64,000 nucleotides of DNA from Lysinibacillus sp. JNUCC-52 (GTDB taxonomy: Bacteria > Bacillota > Bacilli > Bacillales_A > Planococcaceae), in assembly GCF_015999545.1 (NCBI RefSeq), contig NZ_CP065546.1:3566001-3630000 (forward strand), read 5' to 3'. The translations under genes were made by a program, and so were the position numbers. Of this stretch, positions 56,459 to 64,000 are shown piece by piece (within the stretch, counting starts at the first letter, position 1; each line of letters starts with the position of its first letter). Under the pieces are notes generated by a model. The model had not been told where the DNA came from. It was given only the letters and a program-made list of their open reading frames with translations, and made no database searches.

Positions 56459-58155
56459 TTTTGGCCGTCTTTATTCCGAATGATCGCGTTATTGAAGAAT
56501 TTAACAGAAGTATAGGAGAACAACAGATATATCAAGCTTTTGAATCGTTATCGGATGATTATTATATTTTCCATTCTATTAGATGGACAGACGCTAGTAA
56601 AGATTATCCAAGGTTTGGTGAGTCTGACTTCACTATATTTAACCCTAAATATGGAGTTTTATGTATAGAGGTAAAACACGGAGGTATCTTTAGTGAAAAT
56701 GGGAGGATTTATCAGGTTAATACATCTAACAATCTCATAAAAGAGATTAAACCTATGTTTCAAGCTGATCGATCCAAATACTTTTTTGCAGATTTATTAA
56801 AAGAGAAAATGTCTGATATAGCTTCTAACTATTATGTTCACTCAGTGGTATGGTTTAGTCATATAAATAGAAGTGATTTAGTTGGAGAATTACCACATGA
56901 ATATTATATTAACGGGAATGTATTTTTTAAAGATGATATTCAAAATATAGAAAAAACCCTATTAAACTGTTTCGAATTCTTTAAAATAAACAAAAGATCC
57001 TATACTGAAGATGAGCAAAAAATGGTTATTAATAGTTTATCGCCAAATTTTTCTGCATTTCCTAGTATGATAGGGCTGTTTGAGCAAGCAGAATACGTTT
57101 TTAATCGAATGACAAATGAACAATTATATTTATTAGATTATTTAGAAGAGCAAAAAATTGCTGCAATTCAAGGTGGTGCTGGCACAGGAAAAACTATGCT
57201 GGCTGTTGAAAAGGCTAGAAGATTAAGTAGTAATGAGAGCGTATTATTTCTTTGTTATAATAAATTGCTAGTTGAGCACTTACAAAAAATTTATCAACAT
57301 GAATTTCCTAATATAACATTTACAAATCTTAATACTTTAGCTTCTAGAGCGTTAAATAAAATTGTTGATAGTCATGATATAAAATTTTTTTTGGAGAAGT
57401 TTGTTAAGTATCCTGATCTTTGGAATTATAAAAGTATAATTATCGATGAGGGACAAGATTTTGATGAAAATCATTTATCATTACTAAAATCTATTATTGA
57501 ATTAAATGAAGGAAGTTTCTATATCTTTTATGACAAAAATCAATTAGTACAACAACGAAACGGTTTATCTTGGGTAAAAGATATAGAATGTAGGCTAGTT
57601 CTGACCTTAAATTGTAGAAATACATTAAGTATTGCTGAAACCTCTTCGAAAGCTATCGGAGTTGATAAGGTTAAAATGAGGCTAGAAGTATTAGGGGACA
57701 AACCCACGTTGAAAAATTTTGAAGATAGGGAAAGTTTATTAGCTGAAATAAGTAACCAAATAAGATTTTATCTTCAAAATGGTATTACATTGGATCAAAT
57801 AGTAATCCTAACTACAAAAACTATTGAGAGATCTATTCTTAATGATTTGTCGAAAGTAGGGGATTATTATATTTCTAATGAAATTGAAGGTGGAAAGTTG
57901 TTATTTACAACAGCTAGAAAATTTAAAGGCTTAGAATCAAACATAATAATAATTGTAGATGTTGATTCAGATACATTCTCAACTGAAGAAAACAGGAGAG
58001 TGTTCTATGTAGCTGCTTCGAGAGCGAAGAATATTATGCATATTTACACATGTCTTTTAGATAAACAGCTGAAAGAATTATTTAGTACTGTTTCAAATGG
58101 CGGAACTAACACAAAGATTTCACTTGTGAAAAACTTAGGGATAAAATGCATCTAA
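56455..58155 (+). CDS. NERD nuclease - UvrD-like helicase
   Basis: The N-terminal NERD domain (residues about 20-130) of this 566-residue protein has Asp58 and Glu72-x-Lys74 in ESDF...LCIEVKHGG, a PD-(D/E)xK nuclease. From residue about 225 a superfamily 1 helicase follows: Walker A GGAGTGKT at 240-247, DEGQD at 331-335, LTLNCRNT, FTTARKFKGLE and FYVAASRAKN. Translation is coupled to the RecQ-like gene by a 4-nt overlap, so the two very likely form one machine. It is the last gene before attR. Confidence 0.78.
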   Translation: MILAVFIPNDRVIEEFNRSIGEQQIYQAFESLSDDYYIFHSIRWTDASKDYPRFGESDFTIFNPKYGVLCIEVKHGGIFSENGRIYQVNTSNNLIKEIKPMFQADRSKYFFADLLKEKMSDIASNYYVHSVVWFSHINRSDLVGELPHEYYINGNVFFKDDIQNIEKTLLNCFEFFKINKRSYTEDEQKMVINSLSPNFSAFPSMIGLFEQAEYVFNRMTNEQLYLLDYLEEQKIAAIQGGAGTGKTMLAVEKARRLSSNESVLFLCYNKLLVEHLQKIYQHEFPNITFTNLNTLASRALNKIVDSHDIKFFLEKFVKYPDLWNYKSIIIDEGQDFDENHLSLLKSIIELNEGSFYIFYDKNQLVQQRNGLSWVKDIECRLVLTLNCRNTLSIAETSSKAIGVDKVKMRLEVLGDKPTLKNFEDRESLLAEISNQIRFYLQNGITLDQIVILTTKTIERSILNDLSKVGDYYISNEIEGGKLLFTTARKFKGLESNIIIIVDVDSDTFSTEENRRVFYVAASRAKNIMHIYTCLLDKQLKELFSTVSNGGTNTKISLVKNLGIKCI

Positions 58156-58228
58156 AGCTACTTTGCTAAATTCATTAAATCTCAATATTTGCAATATATT
58201 TGCCCCGCAACTTATTTTTAATTAGAAA

Positions 58229-58250
58229 TGTAGTCAAAAGCGTAGTCAAA
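58229..58250. repeat. Integrase arm-type repeats, right end
   Basis: TGTAGTCAAA (58229-58238) and CGTAGTCAAA (58241-58250) match the left-end repeats at 39044-39085 with the same 12-bp spacing. Confidence 0.5.
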
Positions 58251-58311
58251 GATTTCAATAGTAGCTCTAAACCCTTGAAAATACAGTGTTCATAGAGATT
58301 TATGTGACGGT

Positions 58312-58334
58312 TGGTTCGACTCCCGCCGTCTCCA
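58312..58334. repeat. attR of the island / attL of an older island remnant
   Basis: This 23-bp copy is identical to 38931-38953, the 3' end of the tmRNA gene. The bases outside it also resemble the bases inside attL (both continue with a TGATTTCAA block and then a hairpin terminator). This means two related elements were inserted side by side. Confidence 0.88.
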
Positions 58335-58362
58335 TACATAGGAATCATTTGATTTCAAAGAG

Positions 58363-58402
58363 TACCCAAATCCTTTCATATCAAGGATTTGGGTGTTTTT
58401 TT
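58363..58402. terminator. Hairpin after the right repeat
   Basis: ACCCAAATCCTT (58363-58374) pairs with AAGGATTTGGGT (58382-58393), followed by a T run. It is the counterpart of the hairpin at 38981. Confidence 0.7.
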
Positions 58403-58469
58403 GTTTCATTGAGTTTCATCTAATCGTGGTCAATCGTAGTTAGATTTGGTAGTCGACTCCAAAATCAGA

Positions 58470-58900
58470 AATTATTATAGTTTTCGAACTGCTGGATTGC
58501 TTCGGCTTTAGTTTTATGAGTTACGTGAGCGTAAATATCCATTTTGGTTTTCTCATCAGAATGTCCTAATCAATCTTAAACTTCTTTTATACTTGCATCA
58601 GCCTCGAACAATAGTGAGCCGTGTGAATGACGTAAGCCATGTGGTGTGATCTTTTCTAATAGATGTTTCTTTTGGACACTATACATCCATTTCTGAACCT
58701 GTACACGTTGAATATAGTCATTATTAGTATTACAAAAACATTAACTGGTTAGGTGTCGTAGTATTATGACCCAAAACAAAATACTCTTTTTTCTGGATTT
58801 TCTTCCACTCATTTAAAATAGATAGGGTAGTATTATCAAGTTAAATTTTACGGGAGGAACCTGTTTTTGTTGTTTTTACATATAGCTTCGCACTTTGAGT
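58470..58900 (-). pseudogene. Remnant of a tyrosine integrase
   Basis: On the minus strand this stretch encodes fragments close to the C-terminal half of the intact integrase, including QKWMYSVQKKHLLEKITPHG, LRHSHGSLLFEA and MDIYAHVTHK. The block that reads EVQDRLGH in the intact gene reads EV-stop-D-stop-LGH here, and the N-terminal half is missing. Further frameshifts lie at 58725-58760. It is the dead integrase of an older island at the same site. Confidence 0.85.
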
Positions 58901-59045
58901 TTAAGAGCTATGTTCTTCTAAAAATCTGTCAATTTCTTTACGAGAAATGCGCTTATACCTTTGATTTCACATTTAAGCCCATTGTTCAAAATTTCCATGA
59001 GTATTATGTGAAACTTGTGCATATTTGCTAAAGCCACTCTTTAGA
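58901..59045 (-). pseudogene. Remnant of the excisionase gene
   Basis: The minus strand resembles the C-terminal part of the excisionase at 40362 (AGVSYNTFMKF region and SRKEIDRFLEEH-like end) with frameshifts. It is joined directly to the truncated integrase remnant, so an internal deletion removed the integrase N-terminal half and the spacer. The remaining bases of 58156-59240 show no gene. Confidence 0.7.
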
Positions 59046-59183
59046 CGGTTGGCTTTTTAACGTGAGGGCAATATGGGATTGGTTCAGCCCCATTCAGATA
59101 AATAGTCGAAAATAATCTGCTTATATTACTTTCGCTGGTTACTTACTTGAAGGTAGGAGACTTCCGGGGGGACGTAAACATAA

Positions 59184-59228
59184 GAAAAAAATCCCTCGCT
59201 ACTTTTCTGTAGTGGGGAATTTTTTTGG
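59184..59228 (-). terminator. Terminator of the GGDEF gene
   Basis: A stem of AAAAAAATCCC..CGCTAC with GTAG.GGGGAATTTTTT (59184-59227) ends a few bases beyond the GGDEF stop on the minus strand. Confidence 0.75.
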
Positions 59229-59240
59229 GAGGATGCCTGT

Positions 59241-60695
59241 CTAGTTACGGGCAAATTGGTTTCCCTTTTGCTTGAACTTTTCTTTATACATTTCCTTGTC
59301 CGCCAGTTCAAGGATTTCGTCAGGACTAAAGTTGCTTCCAGATTTATATTGATACAAACCATGGCTGGCTGAGATTGGATAGGGCTTTTGGTCAATTATA
59401 GCCATATCCTGAAACTCAATTTGAATGCTGGACCAGATTGCTTGTGCGACGTCTATTTGTTGATCGAAAATTAGAATTATAAATTCATCACCGCCAAGGC
59501 GGAAAAGGACATCCTTTTCTCTGATATGGTGTTTGATTGTTTCGCAGCAAGTAATAATTAGGTCATCGCCTGCAGAATGTCCGTACCTGTCATTTACCAT
59601 TTTTAAATTGTTTACATCAATATAGCAGACAATAAAATCTGATGCTCCGTCTAGTTGTTGAGAAAGTATTTCCATTCCTCGCCTTCTGTTGAGGACCCCT
59701 GTAAGCGGGTCAAGCGATGCATGATTATAAAGCTCTTCTTCGGTTTCCTTCAAATTTGTAATGTCAGTGCTTCCAATAAGAACACAGCACTCTCCTAAAT
59801 AATTGACCAGTTCAAAATTAAGCATTGACCATTTCTGTTCAAGTTTGACCATATAATTTTTTAAGCTCTGATGTTCTTCGAGTTTTTTTACTATCGTTTG
59901 TTTTTCCTCAGGTGTGGTCAGCATGAACCATCCATCAAGTTTTGCCATATCTTTATTTTTTAAATGAAAGTATTCGATAGCCTGCTGATTCAGGAGCAAA
60001 ATATTGCTAGTTTTAAGGTTGAAAAGGACCAATGGATTAGGATTCATGTGAAATAATGTGCGAAAGCTTTCTTCATTCTTCTTTAGTTTCCATTCGTTTG
60101 TAAAATTATTTTTGCGAAATGAGTAGAAGGCATACGCTATCGTAAATGAAATGACAGCTGTACCTGTTGAATTCACCAGCTTAAATAGGAATGAAAAGTG
60201 ATTTTCTTCCAGGAAGAACAACCCTGTAATGAAAAATAGATGAATTCCTGTGATGAGGCAAGCTTGGTGCTTTGGCCGAATTGGGAAGATAACACCAGCA
60301 GCTAAGAGAATAATAATATAAGCATAGATATTACCGTTATTAAGCTGACTATTGATTGAAGAGACGGCACCTATAAACAAATAAAGTAATAAATAGGTGA
60401 GAATAATCGACCCTTTGGCGTGGCCCTTACTTCGGCGGTAGAGGATTAAAAAGATTAGGGAAATTATTAGGCCTATGATATGGAAGGTTGATAGGATAAA
60501 TTTATAAATCGGGTTGTTTAATTTAGCCAAAAGGATAAAGTCCACAATGTAAAAACAGGGATATGTGAAGATGAGCATATAGGAAACGTATTTAATTCGC
60601 TCGAATAAGAGGTTTTCATTACAATCGATAAATTGTTGCTCCATATCATTTCCACCCGTTGCGTGTTTTGCCAATAACTCCATCAGAACAACCAT
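59241..60695 (-). CDS. Membrane-bound PAS-GGDEF diguanylate cyclase
   Basis: The first 200 residues of this 484-residue protein hold about six membrane helices. A PAS-like sensor lies at about 205-320 and a GGDEF domain at 325-480, with intact GGDEF at 401-405 and an I-site RxxD (REKD, 392-395) five residues before it. It should make cyclic di-GMP under product inhibition and influence motility or biofilm. The start is uncertain: ATG at 60695 has no spaced ribosome binding site, ATG at 60683 follows AAAGGA by 11 nt, and ATG at 60644 follows GGGTGG by 7 nt. Confidence 0.88.
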   Translation of the reverse strand: MVVLMELLAKHATGGNDMEQQFIDCNENLLFERIKYVSYMLIFTYPCFYIVDFILLAKLNNPIYKFILSTFHIIGLIISLIFLILYRRSKGHAKGSIILTYLLLYLFIGAVSSINSQLNNGNIYAYIIILLAAGVIFPIRPKHQACLITGIHLFFITGLFFLEENHFSFLFKLVNSTGTAVISFTIAYAFYSFRKNNFTNEWKLKKNEESFRTLFHMNPNPLVLFNLKTSNILLLNQQAIEYFHLKNKDMAKLDGWFMLTTPEEKQTIVKKLEEHQSLKNYMVKLEQKWSMLNFELVNYLGECCVLIGSTDITNLKETEEELYNHASLDPLTGVLNRRRGMEILSQQLDGASDFIVCYIDVNNLKMVNDRYGHSAGDDLIITCCETIKHHIREKDVLFRLGGDEFIILIFDQQIDVAQAIWSSIQIEFQDMAIIDQKPYPISASHGLYQYKSGSNFSPDEILELADKEMYKEKFKQKGNQFARN

Positions 60696-60772
60696 CCTTT
60701 ATAATCGAATCACATCAGTATATTTTATCATTGAAAACAGTAACGTGTCACGGAAACTGGGGCCAGTTCTTG

Positions 60773-60815
60773 AAGAGGGACAGCACCACCTGACATGTAC
60801 TGTCCCTCTTTCTAT
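60773..60815. terminator. Hairpin upstream of the DUF1643 gene
   Basis: AAGAGGGACAG (60773-60783) pairs perfectly with CTGTCCCTCTT (60800-60810), followed by TCT. It lies between two divergent genes, so its role is unclear; it may be a repeat. The rest of 60696-61101 is very AT-rich without a recognised signal. Confidence 0.5.
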
Positions 60816-61101
60816 GATTTACGTTTGTATACCAGTTGCAAGTAAGGGACCATCTATAGTTACAAATAGTATACTGTTTATTCTAAATATAAAGAAAAAT
60901 ATTTTTTAATTTTGTAAAGTATGGATAGAAAGGGCGTATAATAAAAATTAATTTATATATATAATATTGTAAATTATTATAAATTTTATTTAAAAGTTCT
61001 TCTTTAACAGAAATTATAGAGATTAATAATCTGTTGATTTTTGTAAAGAATAGATTGAAATATTTACTCCATAGATATTTCGTATATAGAGGAGGGGAAG
61101 T

Positions 61102-61698
61102 ATGGAAAGAGTAAAAAAAAGAATTTTCCACTATAAAAATGAGTATGTGAAAAGTGTTAAATTAGTACATCATGATGTTGCGACTAATAGAAGATATCGG
61201 TTAGATATAGAATTGAAGAATGGGGATAACGAAAAAGCTGTCCATTTAATGATGATCAATCCTAGTAAAGCAAATGAGGAAATTTCCGATAACACGCTTA
61301 ATCGTATTATCAAATACGTTTCGTTAAATAATGTTGCTGGTGTTTTACAGGATATAGGAAAAATTATTATTACTAATCTTTATGTCGTATGTGAGACATA
61401 TCCAGAAAAAGTGGATGAATATATTTCAGCACAAAGTTTGGATTTTGCTAAAGGGATAGATGCTGACGGAAAATATAATAATGATTCGATAATTGAAATG
61501 GCTAACAAAGAGGCCCAATTAATAATTATTGCTTGGGGCAAAGGATACATATTTGATTATGACAAGCGGATTCAAGAAATTTTTAGCTTAATGAAAAACA
61601 AGGTAATATATCAAATGGAAGATTTAACGCAAGAGGGGTACCCGAGGCATCCTCGAACTTGGGCTTATTCTTGGAAATTAAAAAGATACAGTATTTAG
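61102..61698 (+). CDS. DUF1643 domain protein
   Basis: The 198-residue protein has the DUF1643 signature VHLMMINPSKANEEISDNTL, then IIITNLYVVCETYP, IIAWGKGYI and the C-terminal YPRHPRTWAYSWKL. The family is common in phages and mobile regions and its function is unknown. AGGAGGGGA lies upstream of the ATG. Its ribosome binding site and first 17 codons are repeated almost exactly at 63162-63223. Confidence 0.82.
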   Translation: MERVKKRIFHYKNEYVKSVKLVHHDVATNRRYRLDIELKNGDNEKAVHLMMINPSKANEEISDNTLNRIIKYVSLNNVAGVLQDIGKIIITNLYVVCETYPEKVDEYISAQSLDFAKGIDADGKYNNDSIIEMANKEAQLIIIAWGKGYIFDYDKRIQEIFSLMKNKVIYQMEDLTQEGYPRHPRTWAYSWKLKRYSI

Positions 61699-61825
61699 GG
61701 GGAAAGTAGGGGTGTTTTTTCCTTTCCCTTATATTAATCAATCTGAGTTTCGGGATTTTAAAAGGTAAACCTTAGTTGAATATCTAAAATGATGTAGCCA
61801 TCTCAATTGAGGTGGTGTTTTTTAT

Positions 61826-61853
61826 GTGCAAAGTAAGTTATGTCACTTTGCAC
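61826..61853. repeat. Perfect hairpin after the DUF1643 gene
   Basis: GTGCAAAGT (61826-61834) pairs perfectly with ACTTTGCAC (61845-61853). It has no T run on the plus strand, but TTTTTTA precedes it, which would suit termination from the minus strand. Confidence 0.5.
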
Positions 61854-61893
61854 CTCCAAGTGAAAACGAGATGCGGGTGCTATCATTAAAATA

Positions 61894-62034
61894 ATGTTAA
61901 ACTTTGTCGTGGGGATTGAAGGATGGCTCAGCGTATTAGTCAATCTTGAAGACAAAAAATGGACAGAACAAAATGTGAACGAGCATATTTTAGGGCTAGT
62001 ATTAATGGGGAAGTGGATACTGGTACATAATTAG
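61894..62034 (+). CDS. Doubtful 46-residue ORF or gene fragment
   Basis: The frame MLNFVVGIEGWLSVLVNLED continues for 26 residues and stops at 62032. No good ribosome binding site is present. It may be the remnant of a longer gene; no family is recognised. Confidence 0.2.
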   Translation: MLNFVVGIEGWLSVLVNLEDKKWTEQNVNEHILGLVLMGKWILVHN

Positions 62035-62082
62035 AACATTTTTGTATAGGTGAATATAATAAATAGGATAGGAGGATATCCG

Positions 62083-62835
62083 ATGAAACAAAAGAAATCT
62101 TTAAAGTTTAAAATTTTTACTGGAATTTTTGCTTTATTAATATTACTTATTGCGGGATTTTTTATTTATGTAAGTTCATACTATAAGGCCAGCTCGTTGG
62201 CGTTGGATAGTTTGAAATCTGATGAACTCGTCAACGTAGAAGAAAATGGCGATATTTTATTTGAACCTGTATCGAATGCTAAAAATATCGGCTTTATTTT
62301 TTATCCAGGAGCAAAGGTAGAAGCTTCCGCATATGCACCGATAGCCAAAGAGATTGCAGCAAAAGGTTATACCGTTAGTATTGCGAAAATGAGCTTTAAC
62401 TTAGCCATTTTTTCACCGAACAAAGCAGACAGTATAATAAGTAACCATAAAGAAATTGATACTTGGGTAATCGGAGGCCATTCTTTAGGGGGCGTCATGG
62501 CAGCAGATTACGCACTAAAAAATGATAAAATAAAAGGTTTAGTACTATTAGCATCTTATCCCCAATCAAAAACAAATCTAAGTAGTCAACCAATCAAAGT
62601 GTTATCACTGTGGGGAAGTAATGATAAAGTTGCAGACTTAAACAAAGTAAAAGATGCAAAAGAAGTTATGCCAAGTGACGCACGTTTTATAGAAATTAAC
62701 GGTGGCAATCATGGAGGTTTTGGAGATTATGGACATCAAAAAGGTGACGGTGAATCTTCTATAACAAATAAACAGCAGATGATGGAAACGACACAATATA
62801 TTGTAGAAATGTTGGATAGTTTAAAGAAGGAATAA
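62083..62835 (+). CDS. Membrane-anchored alpha/beta hydrolase
   Basis: The 250-residue protein has one N-terminal membrane helix (residues about 9-30) followed by an extracellular alpha/beta-hydrolase domain (YPGAKVEASAYAPIAKEIAA, nucleophile in GGHSLGGV, Asp in WGSNDKV, His in GGNHGGFGDYGHQKGDG). This matches the PF12695-type hydrolases of Bacilli. The substrate is unknown. AGGAGG (62070-62075) precedes the ATG at 62083 by 7 nt, so the longer frame from 62050 is not used. Confidence 0.87.
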   Translation: MKQKKSLKFKIFTGIFALLILLIAGFFIYVSSYYKASSLALDSLKSDELVNVEENGDILFEPVSNAKNIGFIFYPGAKVEASAYAPIAKEIAAKGYTVSIAKMSFNLAIFSPNKADSIISNHKEIDTWVIGGHSLGGVMAADYALKNDKIKGLVLLASYPQSKTNLSSQPIKVLSLWGSNDKVADLNKVKDAKEVMPSDARFIEINGGNHGGFGDYGHQKGDGESSITNKQQMMETTQYIVEMLDSLKKE

Positions 62836-62903
62836 GATAAAAATTCCATTATTAAAAACTACCTTAAATAGAACTGAACCCGAATTGTTAGACAAACAAT
62901 TTA

Positions 62904-63008
62904 GGTGCAGTTTTTCTATGGCCTGCTGAAGCATTTAGTACAGGATTAGCACATGTACAAACACATTATAGTGCTGCAGCATTTGAGGGGAATGTGAATA
63001 ATTTTTAA
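62904..63008 (+). pseudogene. C-terminal fragment of an unidentified gene
   Basis: An open frame without a start reads GAVFLWPAEAFSTGLAHVQT, then HYSAAAFEGNVNNF and stop. It looks protein-like but has no start codon or ribosome binding site, so it is probably a relic. The rest of 62836-63172 shows nothing else. Confidence 0.35.
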
Positions 63009-63172
63009 GAATAAAGATGATTTAGAGACTTTTTTACTAAACAAAAAGGAGAATGGAATAAACCTATTGAATTTGAATAAATGCCCTTTTAATAATCAAA
63101 GAAGCATACTATAGTATTTGTTAATTTTATAAACGATCAAAGACACAGACACTTCATACACGGAGGGGAAAT

Positions 63173-63409
63173 ATGGAGAGAGAGAAAAAAAGAATTTTCC
63201 ATTATAAGAATGAGTATGTGAAAATACATACTTTTGAATACGTTGGTAATAAGCTGATTAAGAGTTTATACAGTATTGGTCTACTTTCAGCACCTCTCTA
63301 TAGAAACTCAATCCCCTTGTGTATTAAAGTGATCCTAAAAGTTAGATACGGCTATTTCATTAGACAAATAAGTGCGGTGTTGCAGGGGACTCATAAGTCA
63401 TTTTTATAA
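63173..63409 (+). pseudogene. Truncated second copy of the DUF1643 gene start
   Basis: The ribosome binding site and first 17 codons (MEREKKRIFHYKNEYVK) repeat those at 61102. After that the 78-codon frame diverges to a sequence unlike DUF1643. Within it CCTAAAAGTTAGA at 63334-63346 resembles the terminal sequence of some IS3/IS150-type elements, suggesting disruption by an insertion element that later decayed. The IS assignment is tentative. Confidence 0.5.
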
Positions 63410-63879
63410 GTTTTAGTATTGTATTATTGTGAGCTAGAAGTATAGTTAATAAGTAAGCCAAGTACTACTAAAATCATACATACAAAACAAATAATAGTGA
63501 AGAATGTGATTTAAAATATAAGCCAAATAACAGTCATTGCCTTTTATTAACATAGTCTTTAATAGCAAAGATAGTATGCCCATTATAATTTTGCTTGAAG
63601 AAGTATCTTCACTAATACAAATCCTTTTTTAAAACACTAAAAGATAATTACCAGAATGATTATTCCAACTATTTGTAGAAATAAAGGGGCTGGGAAAACA
63701 ACGTAAAGTGGCAACAAAGATAGGGTACAGCAATTAACATAGCATAAGAAGTCGTTAGAAAATGAGAATATTATTAAATAAAGATTAAACGCTTTGATTT
63801 TTTGATTAACTAGATATTGTATAAAACTACAAATAATAATGAGTTGTAAAACAAATATATTGTGTAAGGAGAATTATTA

Positions 63880-64000
63880 ATGAAGAGTTTTATAGTTATG
63901 CAAAATAAAACATATAGAGAAGAATTGAATGGGGGATATATTTGGTCACCTCAAAAAAATAAAGCCGGTAATAAAAATCATGGATATGAGCGGATGAAGG
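63880..64000 (+). CDS. Unidentified gene, 5' part only
   Basis: AAGGAGA (63866-63872) precedes an ATG at 63880, and the frame stays open to the window edge: MKSFIVMQNKTYREELNGGY, then IWSPQKNKAGNKNHGYERMK. From memory, similar starts (FIVMQ..TY.EE..G.iW.P) occur in HNH or EVE-type restriction proteins, but 40 residues are too few to decide. The preceding 63410-63879 is AT-rich without a recognised feature. Confidence 0.4.
   Translation, partial: MKSFIVMQNKTYREELNGGYIWSPQKNKAGNKNHGYERMK

Larger units (their letters stand above)
38931..58334. mobile_element. tmRNA-integrated genomic island with nuclease/helicase cargo
   Basis: The island spans about 19.4 kb between two identical 23-bp repeats. 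An integrase gene starts 138 bp inside the left repeat and points toward it. Its left third has integrase, excisionase, regulator, Rep-like and RadC genes; its right two thirds have seven apparent defence genes. No conjugation, capsid or terminase genes are visible, so it is neither a full ICE nor a prophage. The cargo genes look clearly richer in A and T than the flanking core genes. Confidence 0.85.

Noticed and set aside
52883..58155. Dpd (7-deazaguanine) system, because of the RecQ-like DpdF resemblance and a PLD protein nearby
   Set aside because: No DpdA transglycosylase, DpdB or queuosine-precursor genes are present, and the PLD gene belongs to another operon.
39091..58155. Prophage or full ICE
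   Set aside because: No capsid, terminase, tail, lysis, T4SS or relaxase-plus-coupling-protein genes are visible.
38954..64000. CRISPR array or cas genes
   Set aside because: No regularly spaced repeats with unique spacers and no Cas-like proteins; the clustered repeats at the att ends are short integrase-type motifs.
58335..64000. A third copy of the 23-bp att repeat marking the end of the older island
   Set aside because: I did not find another GACTCCCGCCGTCTCCAT-like copy up to 64 kb; it may lie beyond the window or be lost.

Overview
The window looks like the chromosome of a low-GC, spore-forming Bacillaceae/Planococcaceae bacterium, most likely Lysinibacillus or a close relative. This rests on Bacillus-like gene order (hprK-lgt-ppaX-acyltransferase-his operon-yvcD-trxB-yvcI-rapZ-yvcK-whiA-crh; cggR-gap-pgk-tpiA-gpmI-eno; secG-est-rnr-smpB-ssrA), a CotF-type coat protein, strong AGGAGG ribosome binding sites and many TTG/GTG starts. 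The genus is an inference from gene order and sequence style, not from a search.

Core region, 1-38.95 kb. It opens with the 3' end of hprK, then lgt, ppaX and a hexapeptide acyltransferase. A histidine operon follows (hisZ, hisG, hisD, hisB, hisH, hisF, hisIE) with overlapping genes but no hisA between hisH and hisF. Next come a TPR protein, trxB, the yvcI-rapZ-yvcK-whiA group and crh. clpP is convergent and carries a CtsR-like operator. After a tRNA-Arg(CCG) come a three-gene polar amino-acid ABC transporter, a cotF-like gene, lemA plus a TPM-domain gene, a secreted S9 peptidase, and two small genes. The glycolytic operon follows, led by cggR with an operator-like inverted repeat. secG, carboxylesterase, rnr, smpB and tmRNA close the core. 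Two families of intergenic repeats, one about 110-140 bp and one a short hairpin, recur in the gaps.

Integrated island, 38.93-58.33 kb. The last 23 bases of the tmRNA gene are duplicated at 58312-58334 and bound a roughly 19.4-kb element. Its left part (39.1-45.4 kb) carries a tyrosine integrase, an excisionase-like protein, an XRE-like regulator, a Rep-like protein, RadC and small unknown genes. Its right part (45.76-58.16 kb) is AT-rich and holds only apparent nucleases and helicases: an HTH-MrcB_N-HNH protein with a PLD-type nuclease; a Cap4/DUF4297-like nuclease with an SMC/Rad50-like ATPase (Lamassu or ABC-three-component style); a GIY-YIG nuclease fused to a DUF2075 helicase; and a 1191-residue RecQ-like helicase translationally coupled to a NERD-nuclease/UvrD-helicase. 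I read this as a mobile anti-phage defence cargo. The RecQ/NERD-UvrD pair, possibly with the GIY-YIG-DUF2075 protein, is the best candidate for an undescribed system.

Right flank, 58.33-64 kb. Immediately beyond the right repeat are decayed copies of the same integrase and excisionase, with in-frame stops, so a related island sat here before in tandem. Then come a membrane PAS/GGDEF diguanylate cyclase, a DUF1643 gene with a truncated second copy 2 kb downstream, a membrane-anchored alpha/beta hydrolase, gene fragments, and the 5' end of a gene running off the window.
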